In this document: piece by piece, positions 36,188-46,136 of the stretch | How positions within the stretch are numbered: position 1 is the stretch's first letter | Layout: every line of letters begins with the position of its first letter | Assembly: GCA_030145625.1 (NCBI GenBank) | Contig: JAQYVF010000004.1 | Coordinates: forward strand, 27,585 to 91,584 | DNA: 64,000 bases | Reading direction: 5' to 3' | Source of the DNA: Desulfocapsa sp. | Lineage (GTDB): Bacteria; Desulfobacterota; Desulfobulbia; Desulfobulbales; Desulfocapsaceae | Made by a program: the position numbers and the translations under genes | The notes under the pieces: model-generated | The model's input: the letters and a program-made list of their open reading frames with translations, nothing else | Database searches by the model: none | Told to the model about the DNA's origin: nothing

Positions 36188-36468
36188 TTATGCCCCTCAG
36201 GACGGTATTGAAACGATTTAGGAATGTTTTAAAAATCAAGTTTACCTAACTTAAGGCTTCATGGTAAACTAAATAACTACAATAGCTAACAAGTATACCA
36301 GTTTTTATACGTTTACTTTAGTTTTTTTTCGTAATGGTCCAGCGCTGCTCCAGGATAGATTGGCTCTCAATATTTTGGGGTAATGGTCATGGATCGAACT
36401 GGGATTACAGGTGAATCCTCAGTGGATATTGTTTTTTTATCGGAAAGGACTGAAAGAAAGGAAGAAGA

Positions 36469-38550
36469 ATGACGGATCCTCTGAAAAAAAAGCTTGTCCC
36501 CATTACCGATTTGCAAGACATACGGGGGGTGAAGCTTCCTGTTGGTCTTAACTTTGTTCAGTTGGTGGTAACCGGTCCTCCCGGAGCAGGGAAAACCTAC
36601 TATATTAATCATGTGCATGGCTGGCCCAATGAAGGCTATGTGGATTTAACTCGCAAGGGGTGGTGGAAAGATCAAACTCTCACTTATCGTCCACGGGAGG
36701 TGCATCTTGGTTTTCCTTTCAAAGGATTTTCTGAGGCATTAACTGTTTTTGATAAGGAGTGGCTGGAGGCGGAGGAGCCACTCTACCTTGAGCTGGAAAG
36801 AATTCAGATTCCACCAGCCAGTAATAACATCTTTCAGACAAACTGGAGAAATCGATATATCTTCGAGTTTTTACTGCCTAATCCTGAAACAATTTTTGAG
36901 CACCGTTTGGAGAGACATAAGGAAGGCTATTTTCCTGTCGATGAAAACCTGACTTTGGAAATGGTTATTCGGCAATCAGCGATCTATCGTGAAGTTGCTT
37001 TTTATATGCACCAGGCCCAAATGCAGGTGTATGTACGGGAAGGTCTGAATAAGCCTCCCATGCGTATCGCAGAGAAAGATGATGTGAATATTCCTGAATG
37101 GGCCAATACCGACTCTGATTTTAGACCTGACCTGACCACTCTGCTTGGTTGGAAGCAGCTTGTTTTTCGTGATAACCCCATTGAATGGTTTACTGTTACA
37201 GATCAATTGCAGGTTTTGAAAAATGAGTGTCGTATTCCCCATGACGGGAAGACCTTTGAGATGATCATTGGCAAGCAAAAGCTTGTCTTCCATCCTGAAA
37301 TCCCCCTTGGGGTCAAGAAAAAGAACATTCAAAAAAATTGGCTGATTGCCACATCCAAGGTCTGTGCCGGTGACACTATCCATGGATTTGCCCGAATTAT
37401 AGTTGGGGAAACAATACTCATAGGGCGTGATAACCGACAATATGATGATATCTTTCATTTTTCAAAGTGTGTGTCTAAGAGGCATTTGACTGTCACCAAT
37501 ATTAAGGGAGATCTGCAAATTACTCCCTTAAATGATAAGAATCCGATTCAAATTGTTCGAAGTGAAGAGCAGGATATCCGGGAGCGTATTGGCACAAATC
37601 GCTTTAATTCAATTTGCGGTATGCGTCAAATCTATGGAAGTAGCATTTCCATGTTGTCTCCTGATGAGGCACTGTCAACTATCAAAGAAGTGAATGAAAT
37701 TCTTCTTCGTGAAGTCTATCGGGAGAAAAATGACTTGGGGGTTCCCGGCGCGCTTCTTGAACCTCCTGAAGAGTTAACACTTCTTCTTGTCGGAGATCTG
37801 CACGCTCAGGTAGACAACCTTCTCAAAATTTTGACTGAGAATTGTCTGCTGGCTCACCTTGCAGCCAACAGTGCCTGTCTGGTCATACTTGGAGATGCCG
37901 TTCATTCAGAGATTCCAAAAGAAATGGAAGATATGGATAATTCTATTTTGATATTGGATCTCATCTTTAAAGTAAAATGCCAGTTTCCTGAAAATTTCTT
38001 TTACCTCCTTGGCAACCATGATAGTTTTGACACCACGATCAGTAAAAACGGGGTGTCCCAAGGTGTGTTAATGCGTAAACGCCTGCTGGAAGTACGTGGC
38101 GAGGAGTATGTGGCAGAGATGCGGAAGTTTCATGACCTGCTTCCCATGATCATGAAAACAGATTCATGCATGGCCTGCCATGCTGCTCCTCCACGTAAAA
38201 GTATTACCAGGGAAAAACTGATAAACCTTCGGAGTTACCCAGAGATCTGTAATGAAATTCTCACGAACAGAATTAAACGTTCCCATTATCTTGCAGGGTA
38301 TGATAAGAGAGATGTGAAGCAGTTTCGGAAGGGTCTACAGCTTCCTAAAAGGTCTCCGTTTGTGGTTGGTCATACACCCCTTGATCCCTTCAATAGCTTT
38401 TGGAAAAATGCTGGTAATATTAAAGGGCATCATATTATATACAGTGGCCATTTGGATGGACCGAGTCTGTTCATTCAAATAAAGAAGATGATGATTCCCC
38501 TGAGTTATCCGGCAGAGCCGCTGGTGAAAATTATTAATGAAATGAGGTAA
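36469..38550 (+). CDS. P-loop kinase-like domain + FHA-like region + PPP-family metallophosphatase fusion
   Basis: VVTGPPGAGKTYYINHV; ETILIGRDNRQYDDIFHFSKCVSKRHLTVTN; LLVGDLHAQVDNLL, ILGDAVH, LLGNHDSFD, VVGHTPLDPF. Confidence 0.78.
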   Translation: MTDPLKKKLVPITDLQDIRGVKLPVGLNFVQLVVTGPPGAGKTYYINHVHGWPNEGYVDLTRKGWWKDQTLTYRPREVHLGFPFKGFSEALTVFDKEWLEAEEPLYLELERIQIPPASNNIFQTNWRNRYIFEFLLPNPETIFEHRLERHKEGYFPVDENLTLEMVIRQSAIYREVAFYMHQAQMQVYVREGLNKPPMRIAEKDDVNIPEWANTDSDFRPDLTTLLGWKQLVFRDNPIEWFTVTDQLQVLKNECRIPHDGKTFEMIIGKQKLVFHPEIPLGVKKKNIQKNWLIATSKVCAGDTIHGFARIIVGETILIGRDNRQYDDIFHFSKCVSKRHLTVTNIKGDLQITPLNDKNPIQIVRSEEQDIRERIGTNRFNSICGMRQIYGSSISMLSPDEALSTIKEVNEILLREVYREKNDLGVPGALLEPPEELTLLLVGDLHAQVDNLLKILTENCLLAHLAANSACLVILGDAVHSEIPKEMEDMDNSILILDLIFKVKCQFPENFFYLLGNHDSFDTTISKNGVSQGVLMRKRLLEVRGEEYVAEMRKFHDLLPMIMKTDSCMACHAAPPRKSITREKLINLRSYPEICNEILTNRIKRSHYLAGYDKRDVKQFRKGLQLPKRSPFVVGHTPLDPFNSFWKNAGNIKGHHIIYSGHLDGPSLFIQIKKMMIPLSYPAEPLVKIINEMR

Positions 38551-38643
38551 GACTGTTATCACAGCTTATAGCCTCTAGTGAATTGCTACTTTCATGAGAT
38601 GAGAGTACGAGCTATTTAACTCACCTGATCAGGAGCATAATAT

Positions 38644-39330
38644 ATGGTAATGAAGACAACAAACCCATTGGCAGGGTTACTGCGAAAGTCGCCGTTTAAA
38701 CCGATTCAGCAACATATGAGAGTTGTATTCTCCTGTGTCATGTTGTTGCCCGCCTTATTTGACGCAGTCTATAAAAAGGATCAGAGAGAGGTGCTTAATA
38801 TAGCAAAACAAATTAGTAAACTCGAGAGCGATGCAGACGTGATAAAGTCCGAGTATCGTCATCATATGCCTAAGACCTTGCTGCTTCCCGTTGATAGAAA
38901 AGATCTTCTCAGTCTGATTCATGAACAGGATTCTATTTCTGATGGTGTTGAAAAGGTTAGTCAGATTTTAACCAATCGTGACATGATCGTTCCAGATGCC
39001 ATTAAAGATGGACTTGATGAACTTCTTGAAGGGACAATGGAAATCAGCAGTCAGGCCATGACGATGATAGAGGAACTTGACGAGTTGGTACATGTCGGAT
39101 TCAGCGGCAAAGAGCATGACAGAGTTGCGAGTATGATCAAAGGCGTGAGAAAAGGTGAACATAATATTGATAAAATTCTGCGAAAAGTGAACCGGAGGCT
39201 TTTTACCGTAGAACATGAGCTCGACCCTGTATCTGTAATATTCTGGTATAAAATCATTGAAGAAGTCGGGAACATCTCTGATCATGAAGAAAATATGGCC
39301 GATCGCTTGTTGTTGTTTTTGTCAAAATAA
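38644..39330 (+). CDS. DUF47/PhoU-like protein
   Basis: NPLAGLLRKSPFKPIQQHMRVV..., IAKQISKLESDADVIKSEYRHHMPKTLLLPVDRKDLLSLIHEQDSISD. Confidence 0.9.
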   Translation: MVMKTTNPLAGLLRKSPFKPIQQHMRVVFSCVMLLPALFDAVYKKDQREVLNIAKQISKLESDADVIKSEYRHHMPKTLLLPVDRKDLLSLIHEQDSISDGVEKVSQILTNRDMIVPDAIKDGLDELLEGTMEISSQAMTMIEELDELVHVGFSGKEHDRVASMIKGVRKGEHNIDKILRKVNRRLFTVEHELDPVSVIFWYKIIEEVGNISDHEENMADRLLLFLSK

Positions 39331-39504
39331 AAAAGAGAGGTAACTCTTCAGCAGCATTACATTGGTACCTGAACGGCTTGCTTAGAAAGACAGGCAGTTT
39401 TTGCAGGCTTGGTCGAGTAGATATGGAATCCCGCTGAACAGTTACATTCCTGTGTAATTGCATTTTCTTTGCATGCACCTGATTCGCTATAAAAAGAGAG
39501 AAAA

Positions 39505-40770
39505 ATGGAAGTTATTGCTGCATATGGAACAATCCTGATTGTGTTGGCCGTGGTCTTCGGGCTCTTTATGACTTGGGGCGTTGGCGCAAACGATCTGGCA
39601 AATGCCATGGGGACCTCCGTGGGGGCTGGTGCTGTAACTGTGAAGCAGGCCATCGGTATTGCCATCGTATTTGAGTTTGCCGGTGCTGTGTTGGCAGGCG
39701 GAAATGTTACTAAAACAATCCGCAAAGGAATTATTGATCCAACAGCCATTATTGCCACTCCTGAGATTTTGGTCTATGGCATGCTTGCGGCACTGCTTGC
39801 AGCGGCTGTCTGGTTGATGATAGCCTCCAGTAGGGGGTGGCCTGTATCCACAACCCATTCCATTGTTGGCGCGTTGGTTGGTTTTGCCATTGTCGGCATA
39901 GGGCCAGAGGCCGTGAATTGGGGAAAAATAGGAAAAATTGTTGTCAGTTGGATTGTTTCTCCAATGATTGGTGGCACCATCGCTTTTATTCTGGTGATGA
40001 CCACACGAAAGCTGATTTTTAACAGTGATAATCCACTAAAAAGCGCGAAAAGATATGCTCCTATATATATTTTTCTCGTTGGGTTTATGATATCTCTAAT
40101 AACCTTATTTAAGGGCTTGAAACATCTCCATATTGACCTGACGGCTATGCAGAGTTTCGGGCTGGCAATTCTCATTGGTCTTTTTACCAGTGCTATCAGC
40201 TGGATTTTTGTCAGAAAAATTAAAGAAGATGTGGAAGCGGATCGAGATTTTCATTTTGCAAGTGTGGAAAAGGTTTTTACTCCCATGATGCTTTTTACCG
40301 CTTGTTCAATGGCCTTTGCGCATGGATCCAATGATGTTGCAAATGGTATTGGACCTTTGGCAGCTGTCATCAGCATTGTTACCTCCGGTGGTGAGGTTAT
40401 GCAGAAGTCTGAAATGCCTATCTGGATACTGATGATCGGTGGAACGGGTATTGTCCTTGGTCTTGTCACCCTTGGCTATAAGGTTATGTTGACAGTGGGT
40501 ACCAAGATTACAGAACTCACTCCGTCGCGTGGCTTTTGTGCTGAACTGGCCGCTGCCAGTACGGTTGTTCTGGCCTCACGTACCGGCTTGCCGGTATCGA
40601 CAACGCATATTCTGGTGGGAGCCGTCCTTGGTGTTGGTCTGGCTCGCGGCATAGGAGCCCTTGATCTGCGTGTTGTCATGAATATTATTATTTCATGGAT
40701 TGTTACCCTGCCGGCAGGAGCCATACTGGCGATGGTCTTTTTCTTTTTTCTGAAGGGAGTCTTCGGTTGA
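39505..40770 (+). CDS. pit: inorganic phosphate transporter, Pit family
   Basis: GVGANDLANAMGTSVGAGAVTVKQA; GWPVSTTHSIVGALVGF; AHGSNDVANGIGPLAAV; GLPVSTTHILVGAVLGVG. Confidence 0.95.
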   Translation: MEVIAAYGTILIVLAVVFGLFMTWGVGANDLANAMGTSVGAGAVTVKQAIGIAIVFEFAGAVLAGGNVTKTIRKGIIDPTAIIATPEILVYGMLAALLAAAVWLMIASSRGWPVSTTHSIVGALVGFAIVGIGPEAVNWGKIGKIVVSWIVSPMIGGTIAFILVMTTRKLIFNSDNPLKSAKRYAPIYIFLVGFMISLITLFKGLKHLHIDLTAMQSFGLAILIGLFTSAISWIFVRKIKEDVEADRDFHFASVEKVFTPMMLFTACSMAFAHGSNDVANGIGPLAAVISIVTSGGEVMQKSEMPIWILMIGGTGIVLGLVTLGYKVMLTVGTKITELTPSRGFCAELAAASTVVLASRTGLPVSTTHILVGAVLGVGLARGIGALDLRVVMNIIISWIVTLPAGAILAMVFFFFLKGVFG

Positions 40771-40819
40771 GAGAGGTCGGTATGAGTTCCTCCGCACTTT
40801 AGGTGAATTCCGATTGCTT

Positions 40820-40857
40820 AAAACTCGTTACACCACGAGAGTGGTGTAACGAGTTTT
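40820..40857 (+). terminator. terminator hairpin downstream of pit
   Basis: AAAACTCGTTACACCAC-gaga-GTGGTGTAACGAGTTTT perfect 17-bp stem. Confidence 0.88.
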
Positions 40858-40973
40858 GATGAGTTGCTGCACCAGGAATGAAGGTTGAAGCCCATGCCAC
40901 TCAGTTCTTACTGTTTTGTTATAAAGACTCAAGCTCGTAGTCGTATCTCTTTTCATTCAGCCGTCTGAATCCT

Positions 40974-42830
40974 GTGCCTCCTTCTAAAAGAAAACTTCCA
41001 GCCACTTCTTCACCAAAGCCAAAACGGGTATACAAAAAACCGCTGAATGAAAAGCATATTATCGGTTTTCTTTTTGCGATCAGTCTCGCTTTGACCCTTT
41101 TTCTTGGGGGGCTATTGCTTACCCTTGCTCTTTTGAAGATTCCCGATATCAGGACTATTGCCGAGTACCAGCCTGCACAGGCTTCGGAAATTCTTGATCG
41201 TTATGGGAATGTTATTGATCGGATCTATACAGAGAATCGTACGGTAATTCCCCTTTCCGTCATGCCGTCATATCTGCCCCAGGCATTTGTCGCGGCCGAG
41301 GATAGTCGTTTTTATGACCATCCCGGGCTTGATCTTTGGTCGGTTTTCCGGGCGGCGATCAACAACATGAAAAGCGGACGACGTGGTCAGGGAGGATCGA
41401 CCATCACTCAGCAGGTTGCTCGTTCTCTTCTTCTCTCCCCTGAAAAAACGTATCTTCGGAAGTTCAAAGAGGCAATTCTGGCCTGGCGGATAGATACCCT
41501 TTTGAGTAAAGATGACGTTCTTCATATCTATCTCAACCAGATTTATCTCGGAGATGGGGCATACGGTGTGGAAGCGGCAGCCCAAGCCTATTTTGGTAAG
41601 CATGCAAGGGAGCTGAGTCTTGGAGAGGCTGCGATTCTTGCCGGTCTTCCTCAGGCACCCAGCCGCTACTCTCCCCACCGTCATCTGGAGGCGGCACAAA
41701 AAAGACAACGGTACGTCCTCAATCGTATGGCTGCCGACGGATTTATCAGTTCAGAAGAGGCGCGTAGTGCCTTTACCAAATCTTTATCATTGATTGGAGG
41801 AACTAAAGAGAAAAAGGGCATCAACGGATATTTTGTGCAACTGGTGAGAAAGCAGGCGGAAGAGATTTTAGGCACTTCCCTCAATCGTGCCGGTGTCAGG
41901 ATTTATACTACCTTGGATCCTGTGCAGCAGAAACAGGCAGCCTTTGCCCTTCGGCATGGGGTTGAGTCATTTTTTCCAGGAAATCGGAAGGTCCAGGGAG
42001 CTATTGTCTCCCTTGACGCCTGCAATGGCAGAGTAAGGGCCTTGAGCGGCGGGCTTGATTTTAACAAGAGTGCTTTTGATCGGGCAACACAGGCCAGGCG
42101 GTCAGCCGGTTCCCTCTTTAAACCCCTGCTCTATGCAGCGGCCTTTGAAAAGGGTTTTACCCCGCAAAGCAGAGTGCTTGATGCTCCATTTTCTCTACGC
42201 GGCGGTGATGGAAAGATGTGGAAGCCGAGAAATTTTTCCGGCAGACATTATGGGGAAACAACGCTACGCGAGGCATTGGTCCATTCACGTAATATTGTGG
42301 CCATCAAATTGCTGCAGAAGGTGGGTATAGCCAGAGTTCGGAAACTGGCTGAAAATTTTGGCATCCGACCTCCCATAACATCGGATCTTTCTCTGGCCCT
42401 GGGGGCGACAGGAGTCTCTCTTCTGGAAATGACTGCCGCCTATTCTCCTTTTGTCTGCCAGGGGAATTATGCTCCCCCCATCTTGCTCACCGGCATAGAT
42501 GCAAATAATGGCAGGAATATTTATCGTGTAAAGCCGGCAGGGAAACAGGTTCTGGATGGATCTGTGGCCAGGGAAATAAAGGGGCTTTTGGGCGCAGTGA
42601 TAGAGGAAGGGACCGGGAAGCGGGCAGCAGGGTTGTCTGCACCTTCTGGTGGCAAGACCGGGACCACTAATGACAATCGAGATGCATGGTTTGTCGGTTT
42701 TTCGGGGCAGCGACTCGGCGGAGTATGGCTTGGCCATGACGATAATACAAGCCTGGGCAAAGGAAAAAGCGGCGGCGTTGTGGCGGCACCTATCTGGCAT
42801 GATTTTATGGCAGGAACTGAGAAAGAGTAG
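40974..42830 (+). CDS. class A penicillin-binding protein (transglycosylase/transpeptidase)
   Basis: AAEDSRFYDHPGLDLWSVFRAAINN; GGSTITQQVARSLLLS; SGGKTGTTNDNRDAWFVGFS; GTG start. Confidence 0.95.
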   Translation: MPPSKRKLPATSSPKPKRVYKKPLNEKHIIGFLFAISLALTLFLGGLLLTLALLKIPDIRTIAEYQPAQASEILDRYGNVIDRIYTENRTVIPLSVMPSYLPQAFVAAEDSRFYDHPGLDLWSVFRAAINNMKSGRRGQGGSTITQQVARSLLLSPEKTYLRKFKEAILAWRIDTLLSKDDVLHIYLNQIYLGDGAYGVEAAAQAYFGKHARELSLGEAAILAGLPQAPSRYSPHRHLEAAQKRQRYVLNRMAADGFISSEEARSAFTKSLSLIGGTKEKKGINGYFVQLVRKQAEEILGTSLNRAGVRIYTTLDPVQQKQAAFALRHGVESFFPGNRKVQGAIVSLDACNGRVRALSGGLDFNKSAFDRATQARRSAGSLFKPLLYAAAFEKGFTPQSRVLDAPFSLRGGDGKMWKPRNFSGRHYGETTLREALVHSRNIVAIKLLQKVGIARVRKLAENFGIRPPITSDLSLALGATGVSLLEMTAAYSPFVCQGNYAPPILLTGIDANNGRNIYRVKPAGKQVLDGSVAREIKGLLGAVIEEGTGKRAAGLSAPSGGKTGTTNDNRDAWFVGFSGQRLGGVWLGHDDNTSLGKGKSGGVVAAPIWHDFMAGTEKE

Positions 42831-42838
42831 AAAAGAAT

Positions 42839-43360
42839 ATGGACTATAGGGATATTGTTAGCAGCTGTTATTGCGGAGACGGATCGATAAAGCTGAAAAA
42901 GGCTGAAAGCTTAGCTGAAGAGTATGGTACTGGGATATTACAGCATGCCGACATCATTGCTCAGCTGAGAATCGTTAAGGATGCAGTCATGTCCCTTGAT
43001 GCACATATGACTGCAATGGAGATGGGGAAAACCTGTAGCCAGTGTGCTGCAAAACCGGATGGCGGTTGCTGCAGTGCCTACATGGGAAATGAAAACAACG
43101 ATGCCTTGCAGCTGCTCATGAACATCCTTGCCGGAGTTACGGTCAAACAGGTCTGCAATAATGATGTGGAATGCTGTTTTCTGGGGGAGCGAGGCTGTAT
43201 CTTACTCTTCAAACCCATTTTTTGTCTCAATTACCTCTGTCCCCACATTCAAAAAGAGTCGACCACCCAGGCATTGCAGGACCTCGAGCAAAAAACCGCC
43301 ACCCTCCTGGGAGCCCAGTCAGACCTGGAACAACAACTCATCCGATTCCTACAAAAGTAA
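42839..43360 (+). CDS. cysteine-rich protein of unknown function (possible metal or Fe-S binding)
   Basis: CSQCAAKPDGGCCSAYMGNENND...CNNDVECCFLGERGCILLFKPIFCLNYLCPHI. Confidence 0.65.
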   Translation: MDYRDIVSSCYCGDGSIKLKKAESLAEEYGTGILQHADIIAQLRIVKDAVMSLDAHMTAMEMGKTCSQCAAKPDGGCCSAYMGNENNDALQLLMNILAGVTVKQVCNNDVECCFLGERGCILLFKPIFCLNYLCPHIQKESTTQALQDLEQKTATLLGAQSDLEQQLIRFLQK

Positions 43361-43412
43361 TCCCTCTACCAAGGAAGTTGTATAGTTGTCGGAATCGTTT
43401 GTTCCAGACAGA

Positions 43413-43451
43413 AAAAACCCCACCGCATGAGAATCATGCAGTGGGGTTTTT
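43413..43451 (+). terminator. rho-independent terminator
   Basis: AAAAACCCCACCGCATGAGAATCATGCAGTGGGGTTTTT. Confidence 0.88.
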
Positions 43452-43464
43452 GAGTTCAACTTCA

Positions 43465-43572
43465 CTAAGAGGATAGCAGTGCCGCAGATTTAGACATAGC
43501 AGGCTGGTGAAGCATAGCCCGCTATGTGATCCAGTCTGCTCGTCGAAAGGTGTGGTGCTGCTATCCTCTTAG
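43465..43572. repeat. about 108-bp imperfect palindrome overlapping the stop codon of the Glt-like oxidoreductase, apex CATAGCcCGCTATG
   Basis: CTAAGAGGATAGCAG ... CTGCTATCCTCTTAG arms; inner arms AGCAGGCTGG / CCAGTCTGCT. Confidence 0.7.
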
Positions 43573-45932
43573 AAGGGTTTCATGGTCCAGATTCCGCAAG
43601 GACAGGTATCGGTACAGAAACCGCAGGCAATGCATTTTTTGTCATCCGAGATATACTCATAGGAACAGCCATGGCGGGATTCATAGCCGTTGGCATGGGC
43701 GTATTCCAGTTCCCGTCGGCTAATGGCCCCTTCCGGGCAGATGGTTTCGCAGAGATGACAGTCACGACAGGAGGCGCAGGAAAGACAGCGATCTGCTGAG
43801 TTCTCCTGACTGTGTTCATGGGCCTGATCCGGGGTGTAGTGGGTGATGGTCAGGGCCTTCTGGGTGATGACTTCTTTGGTGAACGGTTTCCACTCTTCAC
43901 CTTTAAACTGGGCAAGAATGTACTCTGCTGCTGTTTTACCGGCACCCAGGGCATTGGTGGCCAGACCGGGTTTTTCCACATCGCCGATGGCAAGGACCTT
44001 GGCATCGGTGGTCAGGTGGGCCTCATCGGTCTTGAGCCAGGCGGCGCCACCGACAGTGACGGTTTCCACAGAATCGGGCAGGAATTTCAGCTTGGGAACA
44101 TCGCCGATGGAGATGATCACGGTCTGGGCCGGGATTACTTCACCGGTATCCATGACCAGGCCTTCTGCTGTGACCTCTTTGGTCATAACAGGCCAGCGGA
44201 ACTGAGCGCCTAAGGCCTCGGCTGCCTCTTTTTCCTTACCAAAGGCCAGGGGTTGTTGGATATCCACAAGGGTGACCTTTTCGGCACCGAGTCGATATGC
44301 CTCGCAGGCCACATCGCAACCAACATTTCCGGCTCCGATGATCACTACTTCTTTGCCGACTTTCTCCGGTTTTGCACGTTTGGCCTGTTTCAGAAAGTCC
44401 AGGGCAGGGATGACGGCTTCGTGTCCCGGAAAGGGGATTTTACGGGGGTCATGGGTACCTACCGCCACAACAACATAATCAAATTCATCTTTGAGTTTGG
44501 CAAAGGTCTCTTTATCCATATCCACTCCCAGGTTGGTGTGGATATTAGGAGTGTCCAGGAAACGTTTTATTTCCTGATCCCATATGGCCTGTGATAATCG
44601 TTCCCAGGGGATGGCCTGGGCCAGCTTACCGCCTATTACCGTGTCTTTCTCGAAGATGTGGGCTTCAACGCCTTCCAGTGCCAGTTGCCAGGCCGCATTC
44701 ATTCCTGCAGGGCCGCCGCCGATGATGGCCACTTTTTTGCCAAGAGACGGGGCAACAGAAGGGGCATTGGCATCGCCTACAGCACGGCCAAGGACCTGTA
44801 CTTCAATAGGATCGTCCACTTCCCCGCGAGAACAGTTTTCCATGCATAAGTTGGGGCAGACTGCTCCACAAACAGAGGCAGGAAGGGGTGAGTAGCGAAG
44901 CAGCATTTCGTAGGCTTCGTCAATCTGGCCTTCCCGGATAAGTCGCAATCGATCAACAGTGGGGATATGAACGGGGCAGTAATAGGTACAAGGTGCTGCG
45001 GATTCGCGGTTGGCCCAGTAGGGTTTTCGCCGTCTCATATCACCTGCCGGTACGGCACCGATGACACTGCGGTCCAGGCCGGGGGAAAGATCACGCAGGG
45101 GATCGCCACCGCCAAAGGCCAGGTTCCAGTGTTTGTTGCGGAACTCGGCCATGGGCATAGGACCGGAGAACATAAGTGCTCGTTCCTGAGGAGTAACGGC
45201 ATTGAGGACTTGCCACTCATCACGAACCAGAAGTGTTTCCTGCAGGTCCTGACGCGAAATGTTGGCCAGATAGTTTGGCATATTTTCTACCAGCCATTGC
45301 CACTGTTCATCAGTGGGGGCGGCCTGGCGGGAATTGGTCCGTGCGTAGGAGTCGTCGGTCTTGCCACGGTAGAAAATTGTACCGCCCACCAGACCTACGC
45401 AGGGACGATAGCCCAGGACATTGTCCGGGGTCTTGGCATCAATGCCGCAGACCACACCTATCCCGCCGCAGTTGAACTCTGCAAAGGAATCACCGGTAGA
45501 GCCAAGAATCCAGAGCTCCGGTTTCTCATAGTCGGGGTTCCACTTGGTCATGGTCAGACCGCGGGCACCGATGGAACCTCTGATGTAGACCTTACCGTTT
45601 GCCATGGCATTGCAGACACCGTTGGTGGCATCACCAAGGACCGTAATCTCGGCTCCGATGTTTAGGTAGCCCACGTCATCAGACGCTGCACCTGTGCAGG
45701 TTATAGTTGTTCCAGGCAGACCCATGCAGCCCAGGCGCTGTCCGGTAGGTCCGGAGACCTCTATGGAAAGCCCATCTGCATGCTGCAGTCGAATACCAAG
45801 GTTATGCTGACCCATGGACTCGATTTTGAGAACATTGCTCTTTTCGGCAGCTGCCCGGACCAATGCCTCAAAATCCATGGAATTGATTCTGCGGCCATTT
45901 TTATCCAGGCCTTTTACAACAGTCGCACTCAC
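43569..45932 (-). CDS. glutamate synthase GXGXG (gltB C-terminal-like) domain fused to GltD-like NAD(P)/FAD oxidoreductase and 4Fe-4S ferredoxin
   Basis: GCMGLPGTTITCTGAASDDVGYLNIGAEITVLGDATNGV; VAIIGGGPAGMNAAWQLA; CLSCASCRDCHLCETICP, CIACGFCTDTCPCG. Confidence 0.88.
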   Translation of the reverse strand: MSATVVKGLDKNGRRINSMDFEALVRAAAEKSNVLKIESMGQHNLGIRLQHADGLSIEVSGPTGQRLGCMGLPGTTITCTGAASDDVGYLNIGAEITVLGDATNGVCNAMANGKVYIRGSIGARGLTMTKWNPDYEKPELWILGSTGDSFAEFNCGGIGVVCGIDAKTPDNVLGYRPCVGLVGGTIFYRGKTDDSYARTNSRQAAPTDEQWQWLVENMPNYLANISRQDLQETLLVRDEWQVLNAVTPQERALMFSGPMPMAEFRNKHWNLAFGGGDPLRDLSPGLDRSVIGAVPAGDMRRRKPYWANRESAAPCTYYCPVHIPTVDRLRLIREGQIDEAYEMLLRYSPLPASVCGAVCPNLCMENCSRGEVDDPIEVQVLGRAVGDANAPSVAPSLGKKVAIIGGGPAGMNAAWQLALEGVEAHIFEKDTVIGGKLAQAIPWERLSQAIWDQEIKRFLDTPNIHTNLGVDMDKETFAKLKDEFDYVVVAVGTHDPRKIPFPGHEAVIPALDFLKQAKRAKPEKVGKEVVIIGAGNVGCDVACEAYRLGAEKVTLVDIQQPLAFGKEKEAAEALGAQFRWPVMTKEVTAEGLVMDTGEVIPAQTVIISIGDVPKLKFLPDSVETVTVGGAAWLKTDEAHLTTDAKVLAIGDVEKPGLATNALGAGKTAAEYILAQFKGEEWKPFTKEVITQKALTITHYTPDQAHEHSQENSADRCLSCASCRDCHLCETICPEGAISRRELEYAHANGYESRHGCSYEYISDDKKCIACGFCTDTCPCGIWTMKPF

Positions 45933-46136
45933 TGAAAACTCCTTATGAAAAAAAGTTTAGATTCTTGTTCGGATATGGGGAATATTCTTTTCTTGAAATT
46001 ATAACAAGTTGGAATGTTACCTTTATCCTCTGTCGTCAAGAATCTTATCCTTTAGGGCTTAAGTCTTTTGTGTTCAGCACTCAGGATGGATAACACCATG
46101 TGTCTTTTCTGAGTATTGAACATTGAAAACTGAAAA

